64,000 bases of DNA from Acanthornis magna (Eukaryota > Chordata > Aves > Passeriformes > Acanthizidae): contig JAWUZG010000056.1 of NCBI GenBank assembly GCA_036785705.1, positions 1,675,001 through 1,739,000 on the forward strand, given 5' to 3'. Below the pieces are notes generated by a model that ran no database searches, was not told the DNA's origin, and was given only the letters and a program-made list of their open reading frames with translations. This document shows positions 1 to 15,744 of the stretch, piece by piece. The translations under genes were made by a program, and so were the position numbers. Positions within the stretch are counted from its first letter, which is position 1, and every line of letters starts with the position of its first letter.

Positions 1-247
1 CTTAACTGATGCAGTCTTAAATTCTAAATTTATTATTCCAGGAGGGTCTCATAAGATCAGGGTCTTACTAGGAAACATAATCTTTGACAAAAATAAATGG
101 CTCAAGCTATGCTCCATTAATAACATAGAAGGGATAACTTGATGAGCTTGTACACTCTTAGAGAATGTAGTAGAGTTTAAAGAGTAGGTAGAGGGTTGAA
201 TATCTAAACAGATGCATACAGAACTGGCATTGTTGAATAAGAGCTAG

Positions 248-4673
<4,426 letters not shown>

Positions 4674-4870
4674 ATGTCTTGACTTAGCTGCTTTGGTAAA
4701 CTCTTGTGGCAGTTCCAAGGACTGGTACTGTCCTGTGTAATTTTTTAGTATGATAAAAGCATTTCATACAGATCTGTAAAACTAGGTATGTTTATATCTA
4801 ATTCTGATTCTGTTTTGCATGAGAGAAAGCCTTACTTTTTTAAAATAAAAGCTACAGATGCAAGTCCTTG
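4674..4870 (+). terminator. WDR61 3' UTR and poly(A) signal
   Basis: A short 3' UTR follows the WDR61 stop. A canonical AATAAA lies at 4844-4849, with T/G-rich sequence (TTGTGTCT) about 20 bases downstream, the usual arrangement for cleavage near 4862-4870. The UTR would be about 190 bases. Confidence 0.75.
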
Positions 4871-5317
4871 TGTCTAATTCTTGGAAAAATGTATTTTTGG
4901 AAATATGTAGTCATGGGTGAAGTAACGGCTCAGTTAATCGCCCCTGCCTTTAAACATAAATAGACCAGAGCTGGAAAGCATAGGCCAAGTCTCACAGCAG
5001 CTTATTTTAGGAGAGGGAAAGGGAGTGAGGCTGTGTTATAGACATGGGAAATGACAGCCTGGGCTTGTCTTGATGCTATCCCAGTGACTGCAAGGAGATC
5101 ACTTAAGCTGAACACCTGTTTCAACAATTGTATGCTACATGGAGATCATGCAGCATGGTTTAATTTCACTAAAGGATACCAGTTGTTTGTAACCCTGACT
5201 TAATATAAACACTGCTAGCAAGGAGCTAAAAGGGAAAAAGCTTTAATGTTATCACTGTACTGTGGTGTCATGTATGTTACAAAACAGCAGCAGGATACCC
5301 AATGCATGTGATTTTGG

Positions 5318-6115
5318 TTTATTCATTTTAGTTAAGGCACAAGTATACAATGCCTAGGAGGAAGTAAAAACCCTTTCTAGGGAAGGCTGAAATACAAAGC
5401 TCAAGCTTCTGAAAGGTGAAACTTTTATTTGGAAGTATTTGCCTGTCTGTAACACATTAGAGGACAGCTTGTAACCTTAAGTCACGCTTACACAGAAAAG
5501 CAGCTGAAGGAATGCTACTGTAAACCCACAGAACACAGGAGGAGGGCTCGGAGGCAGAGAGCGGGGCATGCACAAAATGCTTCTGAAATACAAAATGAGA
5601 CAGGTACTAGTGGTGCAGCTAACAGAGTTGAATATTGAGAATAATCTAGACTAGGTGAGAGGAGTCTGAGCTTAGGAAAACTTAAAGGGGGTTCTAGAGT
5701 GGCTTAGAAAGTACAAGAGAAGCATGAGAAAAGGTGAAGTACTATTTATTAGAAGTTATTCTGCTATGTTTTATTCTATGAAATTAATTTTCCAGTATGA
5801 AAGTATTTACATAAGACACTCCACTTAGCCTCTATCAATATTGCCGAAGTCTTATAGAAATAGCACAGGTGAAATAAATTGAGAACCTTCACAGCAAGGA
5901 AAATGTATACCAACTCAGTTGGTTCTCAGCTGTATGACATTTGCTTTATATAGAAAGACTACAAGAACACAATATAAATTAGTTACAAAAAGGTGATACT
6001 GACAGCGCAGCAACTCAATTTGCTGAACACAAAAACCACAAGCAGTGGCTATTACAGCCATGCAGTTTTCATTGTGAAAATTTACATCTTTGATGACATC
6101 CACCTCCACCCTGCT
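5318..6115 (-). terminator. DNAJA4 3' UTR with three candidate poly(A) signals
   Basis: Downstream of the DNAJA4 stop (minus strand) there are three AATAAA hexamers, at 5745-5750, 5424-5429 and 5318-5323. Which is used cannot be told from sequence. The furthest would leave only about 450 bases between the WDR61 and DNAJA4 3' ends. Apart from these signals I see nothing in the 4870-5318 gap. Confidence 0.45.
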
Positions 6116-9100
6116 TTAAGATGTCTGACATTGTACTCCTGTTCTTGGACCCTCCTCATCCTCTTCATAGGCTTCTCCCGCACTGTTACGGTAGGTTTGC
6201 TCATTTGGATCAAAATCTTCAAGGTCTACCTGATCCATCTCATCTGTAACCATAACATCTTCTCGTGAAGGAAGCAGAGCCTCCAGCAGAGACAGTTTCT
6301 CCCTTGGAAGCCAGTAGTGCTCTGGAAACTGAACCTACAATTTTATACATTTTTTTTAATGAAGAGTTACACCTGTGTGAACATGAGTATACTGACTACA
6401 GAAAAGCATGCAGCTTACCAAAAATTGTATAATCAGGCTGCCTTTGTCCATTGGAGATTTGTAGACAGGCATCCCTTCATTGTAGATACACTTTAGGTCA
6501 CCGTGTTTTATCACTTCACCTATGGAGGCAAGAGCTTTAAGTAAGCTGATGTGATGTGACAGCGATTTCATAGTCACACCAGACAGGGCTGTGCACAAGC
6601 AGTGTTCTCACAGCACCTCAGGGAGACTGTAACCAAATCATAGAAAAGAACTAAACCCAAGCTGTACACAACTAAGGCCATTTAGACTATGTCCTCTGCT
6701 ACAAGAGAAATCAGCTTTTCTTAGCCCAGCCTTCAGGCTGAATGAACAGATAATTTAGTAGAATTTAAGATTCTTGCCTCTTTAATATTTTCCTGGCTAT
6801 CCACCAACTGAGACTGAGGTTTATTAAGAAGTATTTGACAGCTTTAGGCTGTAACTCTGCACATTTTAGGAGCAGTAACAACAACAAAGAACCAACTAAA
6901 TTAAGTGACTGCCTTGTGAATCTGTTGCATCATCTGGTTAGAAAAAAACCCCAAACAGAACAATCTCCCCCAAAAACTCCAGTCCAGGCAGAATTAAACA
7001 GGCAAGCAGTTGATACAGTTTATGTAGTATTAGAACTGTTTAAGACCTACCTGGTCTAGTAGATATGACAAGAACTCTGTTGTCCAAAGTTTCAATTGTC
7101 TTTCTGAAACCACATAAAGCCTCTGAGAGTTGAATTCTCATTTTTGTGATTAAGTCATGCCCTCGTCTCTGAAAGACACTGTGATCCTTTTGATCAAGCA
7201 CAATTATAACATCACCAGGCTCCAAATCAGGCTCCTGGTCACCTTCTCCATGAAATACTATCTTCTGACCATCTTTCATACCTGAAGAAAAGAAACCCAT
7301 TAATTCTCTGCAGAACTATAGACCATTATTAGAGAGCCAGTACAAACAGACAGTTCTTACCTTTATCAACATGAACTTCTATGATCTTTTTCTCTCTCAC
7401 AACCTTACAGCCATTGCAATTGTCGCACCTGTCCTTCGGATTTATTCTTTCACCTTGGCCTTTGCATTCTGGACACACGGTTTGGATTTGCTGCACCATG
7501 CCAGGTCCAATCTGCTGAACTATAACTTGCATCCCTCTTCCTTTACACACAGGACATTTTTCTACTGCCCCTCTCTTTCCGCCATAACCTTTGACAAAAG
7601 AGTTAAATTGGATCTCAGTCTAAAAAATTATAATAGGCTGGAACTCGCTAACTTCAAGAGCATCTTTAGGGTAACTTGAGAAGTAGTTCAGTAATGGAAT
7701 TTAGTTGCCATCACAGACATGCCCCACAAGCTGGACGTTTCTACAAACAAAATGCTTATACAGCTTATTGTATTAGCCTCTGCTCCACCCCCCAGTAAAT
7801 CCTGGTTTCCAAGGAACTGTCAGCATACCAAATTCAAGACATACACATTCCATTAATACTTGGAGAAGAATCTGCTTACTAAATATTTAACAGACTACTA
7901 AGATACAAGGCCTTATTAAAATTTACCTCAAAGACCAGTCATTAGGGAATACTTAACTGTAAAATGACTTGCATAACACAAGCTAGACTTCTGCCCACAG
8001 CAATTAAAAAGTTTTACAGAATAGACATTTATGTCCAAGTTCTGGATGAAGATAAATTTTAATTTAGGTACCCCTATCTATCACTCACAGTAGTCTGCCA
8101 TTAGAACAATCACTTTGTAACACTGGGATTGAGAGATTTATTCTTGGATAAACATAAATAAGAATTAAATACCCTGGCAGACTTTCAGGGGGCAGGCAAA
8201 GAAAAAGGAGAGAGAAAAGTAAGACTCCAGACTTTTTTCTAAGGCCCAGACAATCCACACAAACACACACAAAAAAACTTGAAAAGAGGTTTGAAATCAC
8301 TACTTGTGTTTTTACCTTCACACTTTGCACAGATAACATTCTTTTGCAGAGCCAGTTTCCTTGTAATACCATTATATAAGTCTTCAAGAGATACACCTAA
8401 CTGGTGCACAACATTTTTGCCTTTAAAAAAACAAAAGGGAAATATTAATACTTGTCCAGCTGTTGTGAAGACAAATGTTCATGCACAGTCTCACTGAAGA
8501 AATGCAGAGTTCATTCCAAACTTTGAACACAACTCAGCCCCCTTAAAAGCATGTGCAGTTCCATCAGCTTCCACTAAGCTCCACCCATTTATGTCCAAAC
8601 ATAAAAGTTGAGCTGTAATTAAGCAAAGCATCATTAAAGCCACCCTATCCCTGCTCCTCGTCCTAATTTTATAAGCTTAACTGAAACAGCAAGATGCAAG
8701 GACACTACCAGCTTCAGATCTGTCAATTTAGAAGTTGCTATTATGCCTACCTATGAATTTCCATGCCACTTCATAGCATAATTTCATTGATTTTGCACCA
8801 AGTTACTACTTCTCTTTAACAGGCACTGAGCATGGAAAATACAAAAATCATACTGTGCTTTTGGCAGCACTCTGTACTCAGTTTCACATAATTTCTCCCA
8901 AATATTTTAACGAGATTTAATATTACTGAAATTTAAGTTGATGGTGTCCTTTGAAGCAAGTTGCCCAAAAGCATATGAGCAAGTGAGGCACAGATTTGGA
9001 AAAAAGGTAACTTAAACAGGTCTAATTCAACTGATGACTTACTAATGCTTCCCCCTCCCCTACAGACTACCCATGCCCCCTTTAACAAAAAATAAACAGA

Positions 9101-11264
9101 ACTTAGCAGAAAGATGGCTATGGCTAAGTCATGTTATCTACTTTATTAGAATCTTAATGCTAGAGTAACTAGAAAAATCATAGTTTACTTATTCCATTGT
9201 TGCAAAAGTAATATCCACACTATGTGCACTTAGCAGAACAGCAGTACCATAGCACAGGTGTTTTATGCTTAAGTGCATGGTTAGAGTTTCTAGAACTTGT
9301 TTAGAACTGTGTACCTCTTCTCTCTCTATTCATTCGGCCTCCACCACCAAAGAACATGTCAAAGATGTCCATGGGTGAAGAGAAGCTGCCGCCACTCAGG
9401 CCTCCTTCTTTAATAGCCTGCTCCCCACCCTGGTCATAGAGGTCCCTTTTCTTTGGGTCCGACAGAACTTCATATGCCTGGGATATAAGTTTAAACTAAA
9501 AAGAAAAAAGAAGCTCTGAACAACTATGACCAAGAGGAAAAGTAGCCCTCTCATATGCAACTCCATCTACAGATTGAGCCACTACAGCACCCTCTTGTAG
9601 CATTTGTCTGTTTCCAAAAGGAAACTCCCTAAACAAATGGGTAACAGACTATAATAGCACACTTTTGTCCAGGAAAACCACCCCCTTCCTCCCTCTCCCC
9701 CCTCCTCCCATGTTTTAAGTGGGCTTAATTCAGAGTCACATCCAACTTACAAGCATATGCCAACTACATTTTGTTGATTGTGGTAGTTGCAACAACCATT
9801 ATAACCTCTACCAAGTCCATTTAGGAAAGAATATTGTACTATCCCTGAAGTCCTCCAGGTCCCCAGTTGCTCATGGCCACAGCAGTGCTAGTCAGCCTAG
9901 CGCTACACAGGGATCCTCCATGCCTGCTGAGCTGGTACATCCAGCTACAACAGAGATTTATGTGACCAGACACTGGTGTTGCTTACTCATCGCAAACACG
10001 AGGACTCGGATACAAATCAAAACACGCACTTTAACAAAACAATTAAGGAATTTTCTTTAATAGCTATGAAGAATTTCCTATAACAAAGATTACTAACTGA
10101 ATTTTTAAATATAATTTGCTATTACTGGACTGACCACTTCCATGTTAAACTTCATTTACTCATGACTATGTAAAGTGGTGTAAGCAAAAAAAAAAAAAAC
10201 AATCCAATAGGCCAAAAACAAAAGCAGAAAAGGCTACCATTTGGGCTCTGTAACTAAATATTCTAGAGGTAAGTATGGATCTTCTATTCCTATGTTGAGC
10301 TATTAGCAGACCAGCTTTTAGATAAACAATCCCATCATTCATGTTTTCCGTAGTTCTCCAATTGTGGTGCTCGTTTATCATCCAAGCCAACATGGGGAGC
10401 TGAGCGGGTCTGTGCTGATAGCAGGTAAAATAGTTCTGTTGTAAGCAGTTCACCCATGTGCAGCCCAGTGATTCCCTGGGGATAGTTACCTTGGACATCT
10501 GCATTAGCATTTTTCTCTGGAGAAAACCCATTCTGTTCAGGAACACAAATCCATCCAGCACAACAGTGCTTGCAGCTGGATCCACCACTACCCTTTTCAA
10601 CATCTGACAGCACAGTGGCCACTGGGACACTAGAAATCCTTCCAGCTTTGCCTGTTTCAACCAGCACCTCTAAGGATGATCTTCTACTGCAACTATGGGG
10701 ATACCGGTACACACCACATCCAAAAAAACTGCCACACTCCCTTTGCCACAGCTGGGCCGTCAGGCCTGCTGCCAGGCTCATAGGTCTGATAGAGACCTGG
10801 AAGTAAGAGAGCCTTCACATACTGGCACTACGCTGCAAGAAGAGCAAAGCAGAATTTGATCTACGGTTGCGTGCGCGCTGGATGTAACAACGGCCTATCT
10901 GTGGGGGACCCCCGCGGGCGGCCCTGCGCCAGCCCCGGCTCCCCCTGCAGGGCCGCCCGCCTCCCAGCCCGGCGGCGCCTGCCGTGAGCCCGGCTCAGCC
11001 CCGGCCCGCCGGAAGGGCCGGACGGGGCCTGCCCCACGCAGGGGCCGCAGGTACCGCCGGGAGCGCGACCGCCTCACGGTGGGTGCGCGGCCCACGGGCC
11101 CCGGCCCGGCCCCGGCCCCCAGCCCCGCGTACCCGCTCGCCCTCGCTGGGGTTCTTGTCGGGGTGGTACTTCAGCGCCAGCTTGCGGTAGGCGCGCTTGA
11201 TCTCCTCGGAGGAGGCATTGGGCTTCACCTGCAGGATGTCGTAGTACTCCGTCTCCTTCACCAT
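6116..11264 (-). CDS. DNAJA4: DNAJA4, type I (DnaJ A-class) HSP40 co-chaperone, complete
   Basis: Seven coding exons on the minus strand: 11264-11133, 9495-9315, 8420-8316, 7588-7361, 7281-7051, 6519-6419, 6334-6116. They total 1197 nt, or 398 residues (human 397). The start [11 protein letters not shown] matches orthologues. The J domain (1-70) carries the HPD motif at 34-36, which stimulates HSP70 ATPase. A Gly/Phe-type linker follows (FFGGGG near 93-98). The zinc region has four CxxC motifs: CAKCEG from 135, CPVCKG from 151, CPECKG from 178, CDNCNG from 194. The client-binding domain includes the [11 protein letters not shown] segment. An acidic tail ends in CQTS, a CaaX-type prenylation box. 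The closest alternative is DNAJA1, but the sequence, tail and neighbourhood favour DNAJA4. From family knowledge, it works with cytosolic HSP70, is heat-inducible and has been linked to sterol-regulated expression. Intron 1 (9496-11132) and intron 2 (8421-9314) are the longest introns, and I recognise no gene inside them. Confidence 0.97.
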
Positions 11265-11273
11265 GGTGAGTGC

Positions 11274-11360
11274 CTGTGGGAGGACGCGCCGCGTTACCCT
11301 CGCGTTACCCCCGAGTTACCCCGCCCGGCGCCCCACCAAGGCCCCGTGGGCCGTGCTCAC
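11274..11360 (-). other. Possible small 5' UTR intron of DNAJA4
   Basis: Upstream of the DNAJA4 ATG the minus strand has a good donor (GCG|GTGAGC, GT at 11360-11359) and a plausible acceptor (CTCCCACAG, AG at 11275-11274) just nine bases before the ATG. Removing this 87-base, very GC-rich segment would make the first exon non-coding. The paralogue DNAJA1 is known to have a non-coding first exon, which makes this believable. The segment also contains three adjacent copies of an 11-base unit (see repeats). It may equally be unspliced leader. Confidence 0.4.
11291..11323. repeat. 11-base tandem repeat, three copies, in the DNAJA4 leader
   Basis: Units at 11291-11301, 11302-11312 and 11313-11323 follow the pattern G(C/A)GTTACCC(T/C)(C/G), with one to three differences between copies. 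Confidence 0.7.
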
Positions 11361-11420
11361 CGCCGCGGTCGCCGCGCTGCCGCCGCTGCTGCCGCCGCCG
11401 CCTGCTCACCGATCCCGGCG

Positions 11421-11530
11421 GCCCCGCCTCTTCCGCGGGCTTTATACGGGCCCCGGCCGAATCTTCTGGAATGACGCCGCGCGTGACGTCACGGGGCTGG
11501 AACTGTCTAGAACGGCGGCGCGTGACGTCA
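11421..11530 (-). promoter_or_regulatory. DNAJA4 core promoter: GC box, TATA box, heat-shock elements, two CREs
   Basis: Read on the minus strand, TATAAA lies at 11441-11446, about 180 bases upstream of the ATG, predicting a start site near 11410-11416. A perfect three-unit heat-shock element, GAAnnTTCnnGAA, sits at 11459-11471, only 12 bases upstream of the TATA box. A second, imperfect element (GAA-ct-GTC-ta-GAA) is at 11500-11512. Perfect palindromic cAMP-response elements TGACGTCA lie at 11484-11491 and 11523-11530, flanking the imperfect heat-shock element. A GC box (GAGGCGGGGC on minus) covers 11421-11430. Together these fit an HSF1-inducible, CREB/ATF-responsive promoter. Heat induction is known for the gene; CRE use is inference. 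Confidence 0.85.
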
Positions 11531-12146
11531 CCGCCGGTGCGCGCGGGGGGAGGAGCCTCGGGCCGGGCCCGGGACTTGCCCTCAGCGTTTAATTTGGGAT
11601 TTTGCAGCCAAGTGTCTTGAGTGTCTTTAATGGCACAGTCTTTACAGCTGAGGCTCCCCAGGGGACGTGCCTGGCTCTCCCTGAGTACAGGTCACACCAA
11701 CCAGGAGTTGCAATGGAGTAATGAGGATTTAGCATTGAATGTGAGCTGTAAATTATTATCTATGCTAATGTGGTAATGCAGGTCTATTCTTACCTCTTCT
11801 TTATTGCTCTTAGATTTATACATAATACCCTTACTCAATGAAAGTTCCAAAATCGTATCTTTATTGTAGGGAAGCTTTAGATGCCCTTTCGATGAGGGTT
11901 AAAATATTAACTGTTCTGTGGAGCTAAAAATAAAACCAAAAACCACTCCATATTTTATATCTTTATATTGTAGAAGCCATCTTTTTTGTTTAAGCCAGAA
12001 TGATTCCACCTGTGCTGGCTTTAGACAAATGTAAAATAAGGTGGGCCCGGCTGGGGCTGCGGGGCCTCTCCTGGGGTACCGGGGCTCATCCTGAGGGGGT
12101 TTGTTATGGCCCCGTCTCATTTGGCACCGGTTTCTCTCCCAAATCC

Positions 12147-12420
12147 AATTAATTCACCTCTAGGAGAGCCTGGCGAGCACCCTGGTACAACCTGCCCTGC
12201 GCTGTGTGTTAGATCTTGTTCTGGTTAATTAATAGATGCTTTCCTGATGCCTTGTTCCTGGGTATTTGGGGCCTTTTAAATTAATCGGGCTAATGCTGTG
12301 CCCCTGCTCTGTATCTGTTTGTTATTCGCCCTTTCTTCAAGCCGGCCCGCCTGGAGCAGGCTTGGAAGCTGGGATAGTTTTCATCTTTCTCCAGGTAACC
12401 ACAGGTTCTCAATTAATTAT
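12147..12420. promoter_or_regulatory. Candidate enhancer: cluster of homeodomain-type AATTAAT sites
   Basis: Four AT-rich homeodomain core sites, AATTAATT at 12147-12154, TTAATTAAT at 12225-12233, AAATTAATC at 12278-12286 and AATTAATTAT at 12411-12420, occur within 275 bases. The intervening sequence is comparatively GC-rich. The cluster lies about 0.7 kb upstream of the DNAJA4 promoter. Function is inference. Confidence 0.3.
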
Positions 12421-12773
12421 TTACTGCTCGGGAAAGAAGCGCTACTAGTGCGGACCTGAGCAAAAGAGTATTTTCATAGAAAACGGCAACTTAATGCTGA
12501 AAAATGTCAAGTGAAAAATACAGACAAGTTGCATGAACTGAGAATAAATTTTATTCCAACTTGAGTTGAGTAGAAATGCTTACAAGCCACTTTTTTATTC
12601 CAGGAAACAGTTCTTTATTCCTGGGAATAGTTTTATGAAACCAGAACATCTCCTGTGGTTATGATAACCCAAAAGTTCCAGTGCCTTGCCCTGCCAACCA
12701 GAGCCCAGGTAAAGAGTCAGGATGGCTCTGAACCAAAGAGCCCTCTTGTGTTGTCTAACAGTGGGAAATGGAG

Positions 12774-12794
12774 AAAAAAAAGGGGGGGGGGGGG
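12774..12794 (+). repeat. Homopolymer A8G13 run
   Basis: Eight A residues followed by thirteen G residues. Such a run is prone to slippage and to sequencing error, so the exact length is uncertain. Confidence 0.8.
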
Positions 12795-15706
12795 AAGTAG
12801 CAATGTGGGATCTGAAAGAAAAATTTTCATTATTTAGAGCTCTGGTGCCATTATAATGAACTTCCTACTGTATTTCAGGTAAATAGTATTAGAAGATTGA
12901 ATTAATACAATCTGCTTATATTAAGCATGTAAACTTACTGAAGGAGAGGGAGCTAATTACAGGAAATCAACACAAAATATCAATGAAAGGAATAGTTCAA
13001 AACCACAAGAAAGAAACCAGTGTTGATTACTATTATTTTCTCTGAGCATAATTATTAGCAGCTGAACATGTGTTTTGCAATTGTGAAATTACATTGACAA
13101 GTAAATACTGAAACTATTTACTAAAAATAACTATGGTAAGTTACTTGGTAAACTTGTAGGCCAAGAACTAAATATCCCCTTTTTAAGGCAAAAAAAAAGG
13201 TTTATTCTCATAGTGGTCTTCTTCTTAAAGATAAATTAGCTGTAATCTGTAGTCCTGAACATCATATTTCCATTTATGAAGAAATGATAAATCTGTTTAT
13301 ATGTTTGTGGTGGCTGAATGCTTCAGCAGATGGGAAGCTTTCAAAGCACATAATGAATTTTAGAGATCAATTTTTAGTATGAAAAGAGTGTATAATTTCT
13401 GTGAGTAGAAATCCTCGTAGGTGTGTGTAGATATTGGTAAATATAATAAGAACTCACACTGGTGGGTGGTTTCTTACTGTTAACATTTGTTACTAGTAAT
13501 AACAGCCTATGGATCTTTGCTTAAGAGGATTGAGCCTCCTGCTTCATTCACTTCCAGTTTATTAGGGAGACCTATCATGTTATAGTCACTTTAATACTCA
13601 GTATTTGTTTTTTCCATCTTTGGTTCAGTTGGAACGATCAAAGTCCTTATTTATTTAAAGAATTAGTGGGAAAGGTAGTAAGGGTTGGCGTTTGAGATTA
13701 GAAAAACAGGAGAGATACCAGTCCATGGATATTCTTTGCATCACCATGTCCATCTCCTCTATCACTCCAGGCTGAGTGATGCAGTCATCCTGATACCTGA
13801 GGGGAATACAGTGCTATAGCTGTCTGAAGCAAAACATTTCCTATTTATCAATACTATATTTATGGGACAGAGTTAGAATCCTCAGCAGCTGATTTTGTCA
13901 TGATTAGTAATAAATGTGATACAGCCTTTACACATGCCAACATATTTCTCAGCAATTACAGTTGTGGTTCCTGTGCTCAACCAGTCTGGTGATCAAGGGT
14001 GTATATATCCAGCTCTGTTTCTTTTACTGTACACCTTGCCTCCTTAAGTCTGTGGTTGTTGCTAACCTGCAGTTGCTTACCCATTTTTCACATGAACAGC
14101 TAATTTATTTTGCTGTTCTTTCCCTTCTTTCCCTCCTGCCACATGTAACATGAATCACCTTGTCACTTTTTACTTGCACAGTATCCAATTTGCGTGTGGG
14201 TGTAAACAGGAAAACAAGCAGAGAATTTCTGTTCTCTGCAAGGAGGCAGGGCTGGGTGGGAATGGGGAGTAATTAGATCTGGTGCCCATTTCATATAACC
14301 ACCAGAGGACTCTGCCTTTGGTTCTGAAGCAGGTATTGCACTGTTAGCACAAAACAAGAGTTAAAACTGCTTCCCGCCTGACCTTAGGACCATGTAGTGT
14401 CTTTATATGCTACAAGAATTATGCATTTATCTTTTAATCCTTTTATATAAACCACTGCTAGTATCTCCATGTTTGCATTTCTCCCTTATCTGGCTATATT
14501 ACTTTTTCTCATTCTTGTTGAAAGCAGCATCCTGGAGATGCAGGTAGGAGTACAATCTGCTGAATAGCAGCTGCAGCTTCTTGCAGCACCCCTGATTTTT
14601 GTAAAGAAGTATCAAGAATAACTTTTTATTACAAACACTGACAAAAAACCCAGGAATCTGAGGGATTGAAACTTGTGTCTCTTTCCAGTCACACTAAATT
14701 CGCATAAGGAGCATCAGTAGTTCCCCTATAAGGTGAAATTAGAATCACAGCAGACTTTCCTTGGTGCTGAGCGGGATTCTTTCAAGCATCCAAACCTCGA
14801 CAGTTATCACAATTTCTACAAACCTCTTAGGAAAATATCCTTTAAATAATACTTTTAAGCTATGATTTTTAGTCTTAATAAAAATATATGTTAAACAGTA
14901 AAGTATGCCAGCTTCATTCAATGAACCTTAAATGGTACTGAACCTATAGTTAATATATGAAAAGGGTATTTTGTACACAATCAATCTCTGGACAATCTTT
15001 TTGCTATAGATGGAAATAAAAGATCTGTAACTGCAAGAAAATTTAGATGATGGCATTTGTTTTGAGCTATTTTAGGGTAGCATATAGTGAGTGACTAGCA
15101 GTCACAGCTGGGGGGAACAGTTCTACTATCTCTAATCTGAATTCCTTCATTAGAAATGAATTGGTTTAAAAAAGTACATGTGCATTTAAAAAGTTGTTGC
15201 TTGCCTGGAGCTTTTCATTCTGGAATCTGCCCTCAGCATCATCTTGGCCCAAGGTAGCATAAATTGGTTGATCTTTAAGGAGTATGTTGAGACTCACTTG
15301 TTTAGTAAGACTTAATGGAGGCTTTGCCACGGTAATGTTTGAAGACATGTTTGGATTTAGAATTTTGCATAAAACCTGAAGCCTATTCTCGTTTAGCAGT
15401 ATCTGTGGATTTTAATTTTTTTTTTCTTTAGCTAAAATGTTTTAGACACCAAACGAATTTTTAATTTTACAAGAAAGTGGGAAAAAGAGAGCTGTATGTA
15501 ATCACAGTAAATGCAGTTAACAGAACAGAGCAGGCACAGGGCTGCAATTAATAACACATTGAATAGATGACAGCATCTAAGAGAACTGATTTGAAATAAT
15601 GGAAAAAAGATTTGAAGTGGTGCTATTTATGTAAAGAAATGTAACAAAGCCTTTGAAATCGGAAACATAAAGGTTATTCGATAATTTGCTGGTGGTTGTT
15701 GTGGGG

Positions 15707-15744
15707 TAAGGGTTTTTTGTTTTGGTAAGGATTTTTTGTTTTGG
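15707..15744 (+). repeat. 19-base tandem duplication
   Basis: Two adjacent copies (15707-15725 and 15726-15744) of TAAGG(G/A)TTTTTTGTTTTGG, differing at one base. Confidence 0.8.

Larger units (their letters stand above)
10880..11620. other. CpG island over DNAJA4 exon 1 and promoter
   Basis: This stretch is strikingly rich in G, C and CpG compared with the AT-rich surroundings on both sides. It spans the promoter, leader, first coding exon and start of intron 1. Several open frames seen on both strands here come from the lack of AT-rich stop codons, not from extra genes. Confidence 0.8.

Noticed and set aside
7371..7679. 102-codon plus-strand frame
   Set aside because: Antisense shadow of the DNAJA4 zinc-finger exon (7588-7361).
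11401..11412. Alternative donor GATCG|GTGAGC in the DNAJA4 leader
   Set aside because: It falls at or before the predicted transcription start, leaving almost no first exon; the donor at 11360 fits better.
10984..11620. Several overlapping Pro/Arg/Ala-rich frames on both strands
   Set aside because: Produced by the GC-rich DNAJA4 CpG island, where stop codons are rare.
14500..14580. Possible ACSBG1 first exon ending at ...GATGCAG|GTAGGA
   Set aside because: A donor-like site is present, but there is no convincing start codon, phase match or similarity to the family's N terminus.
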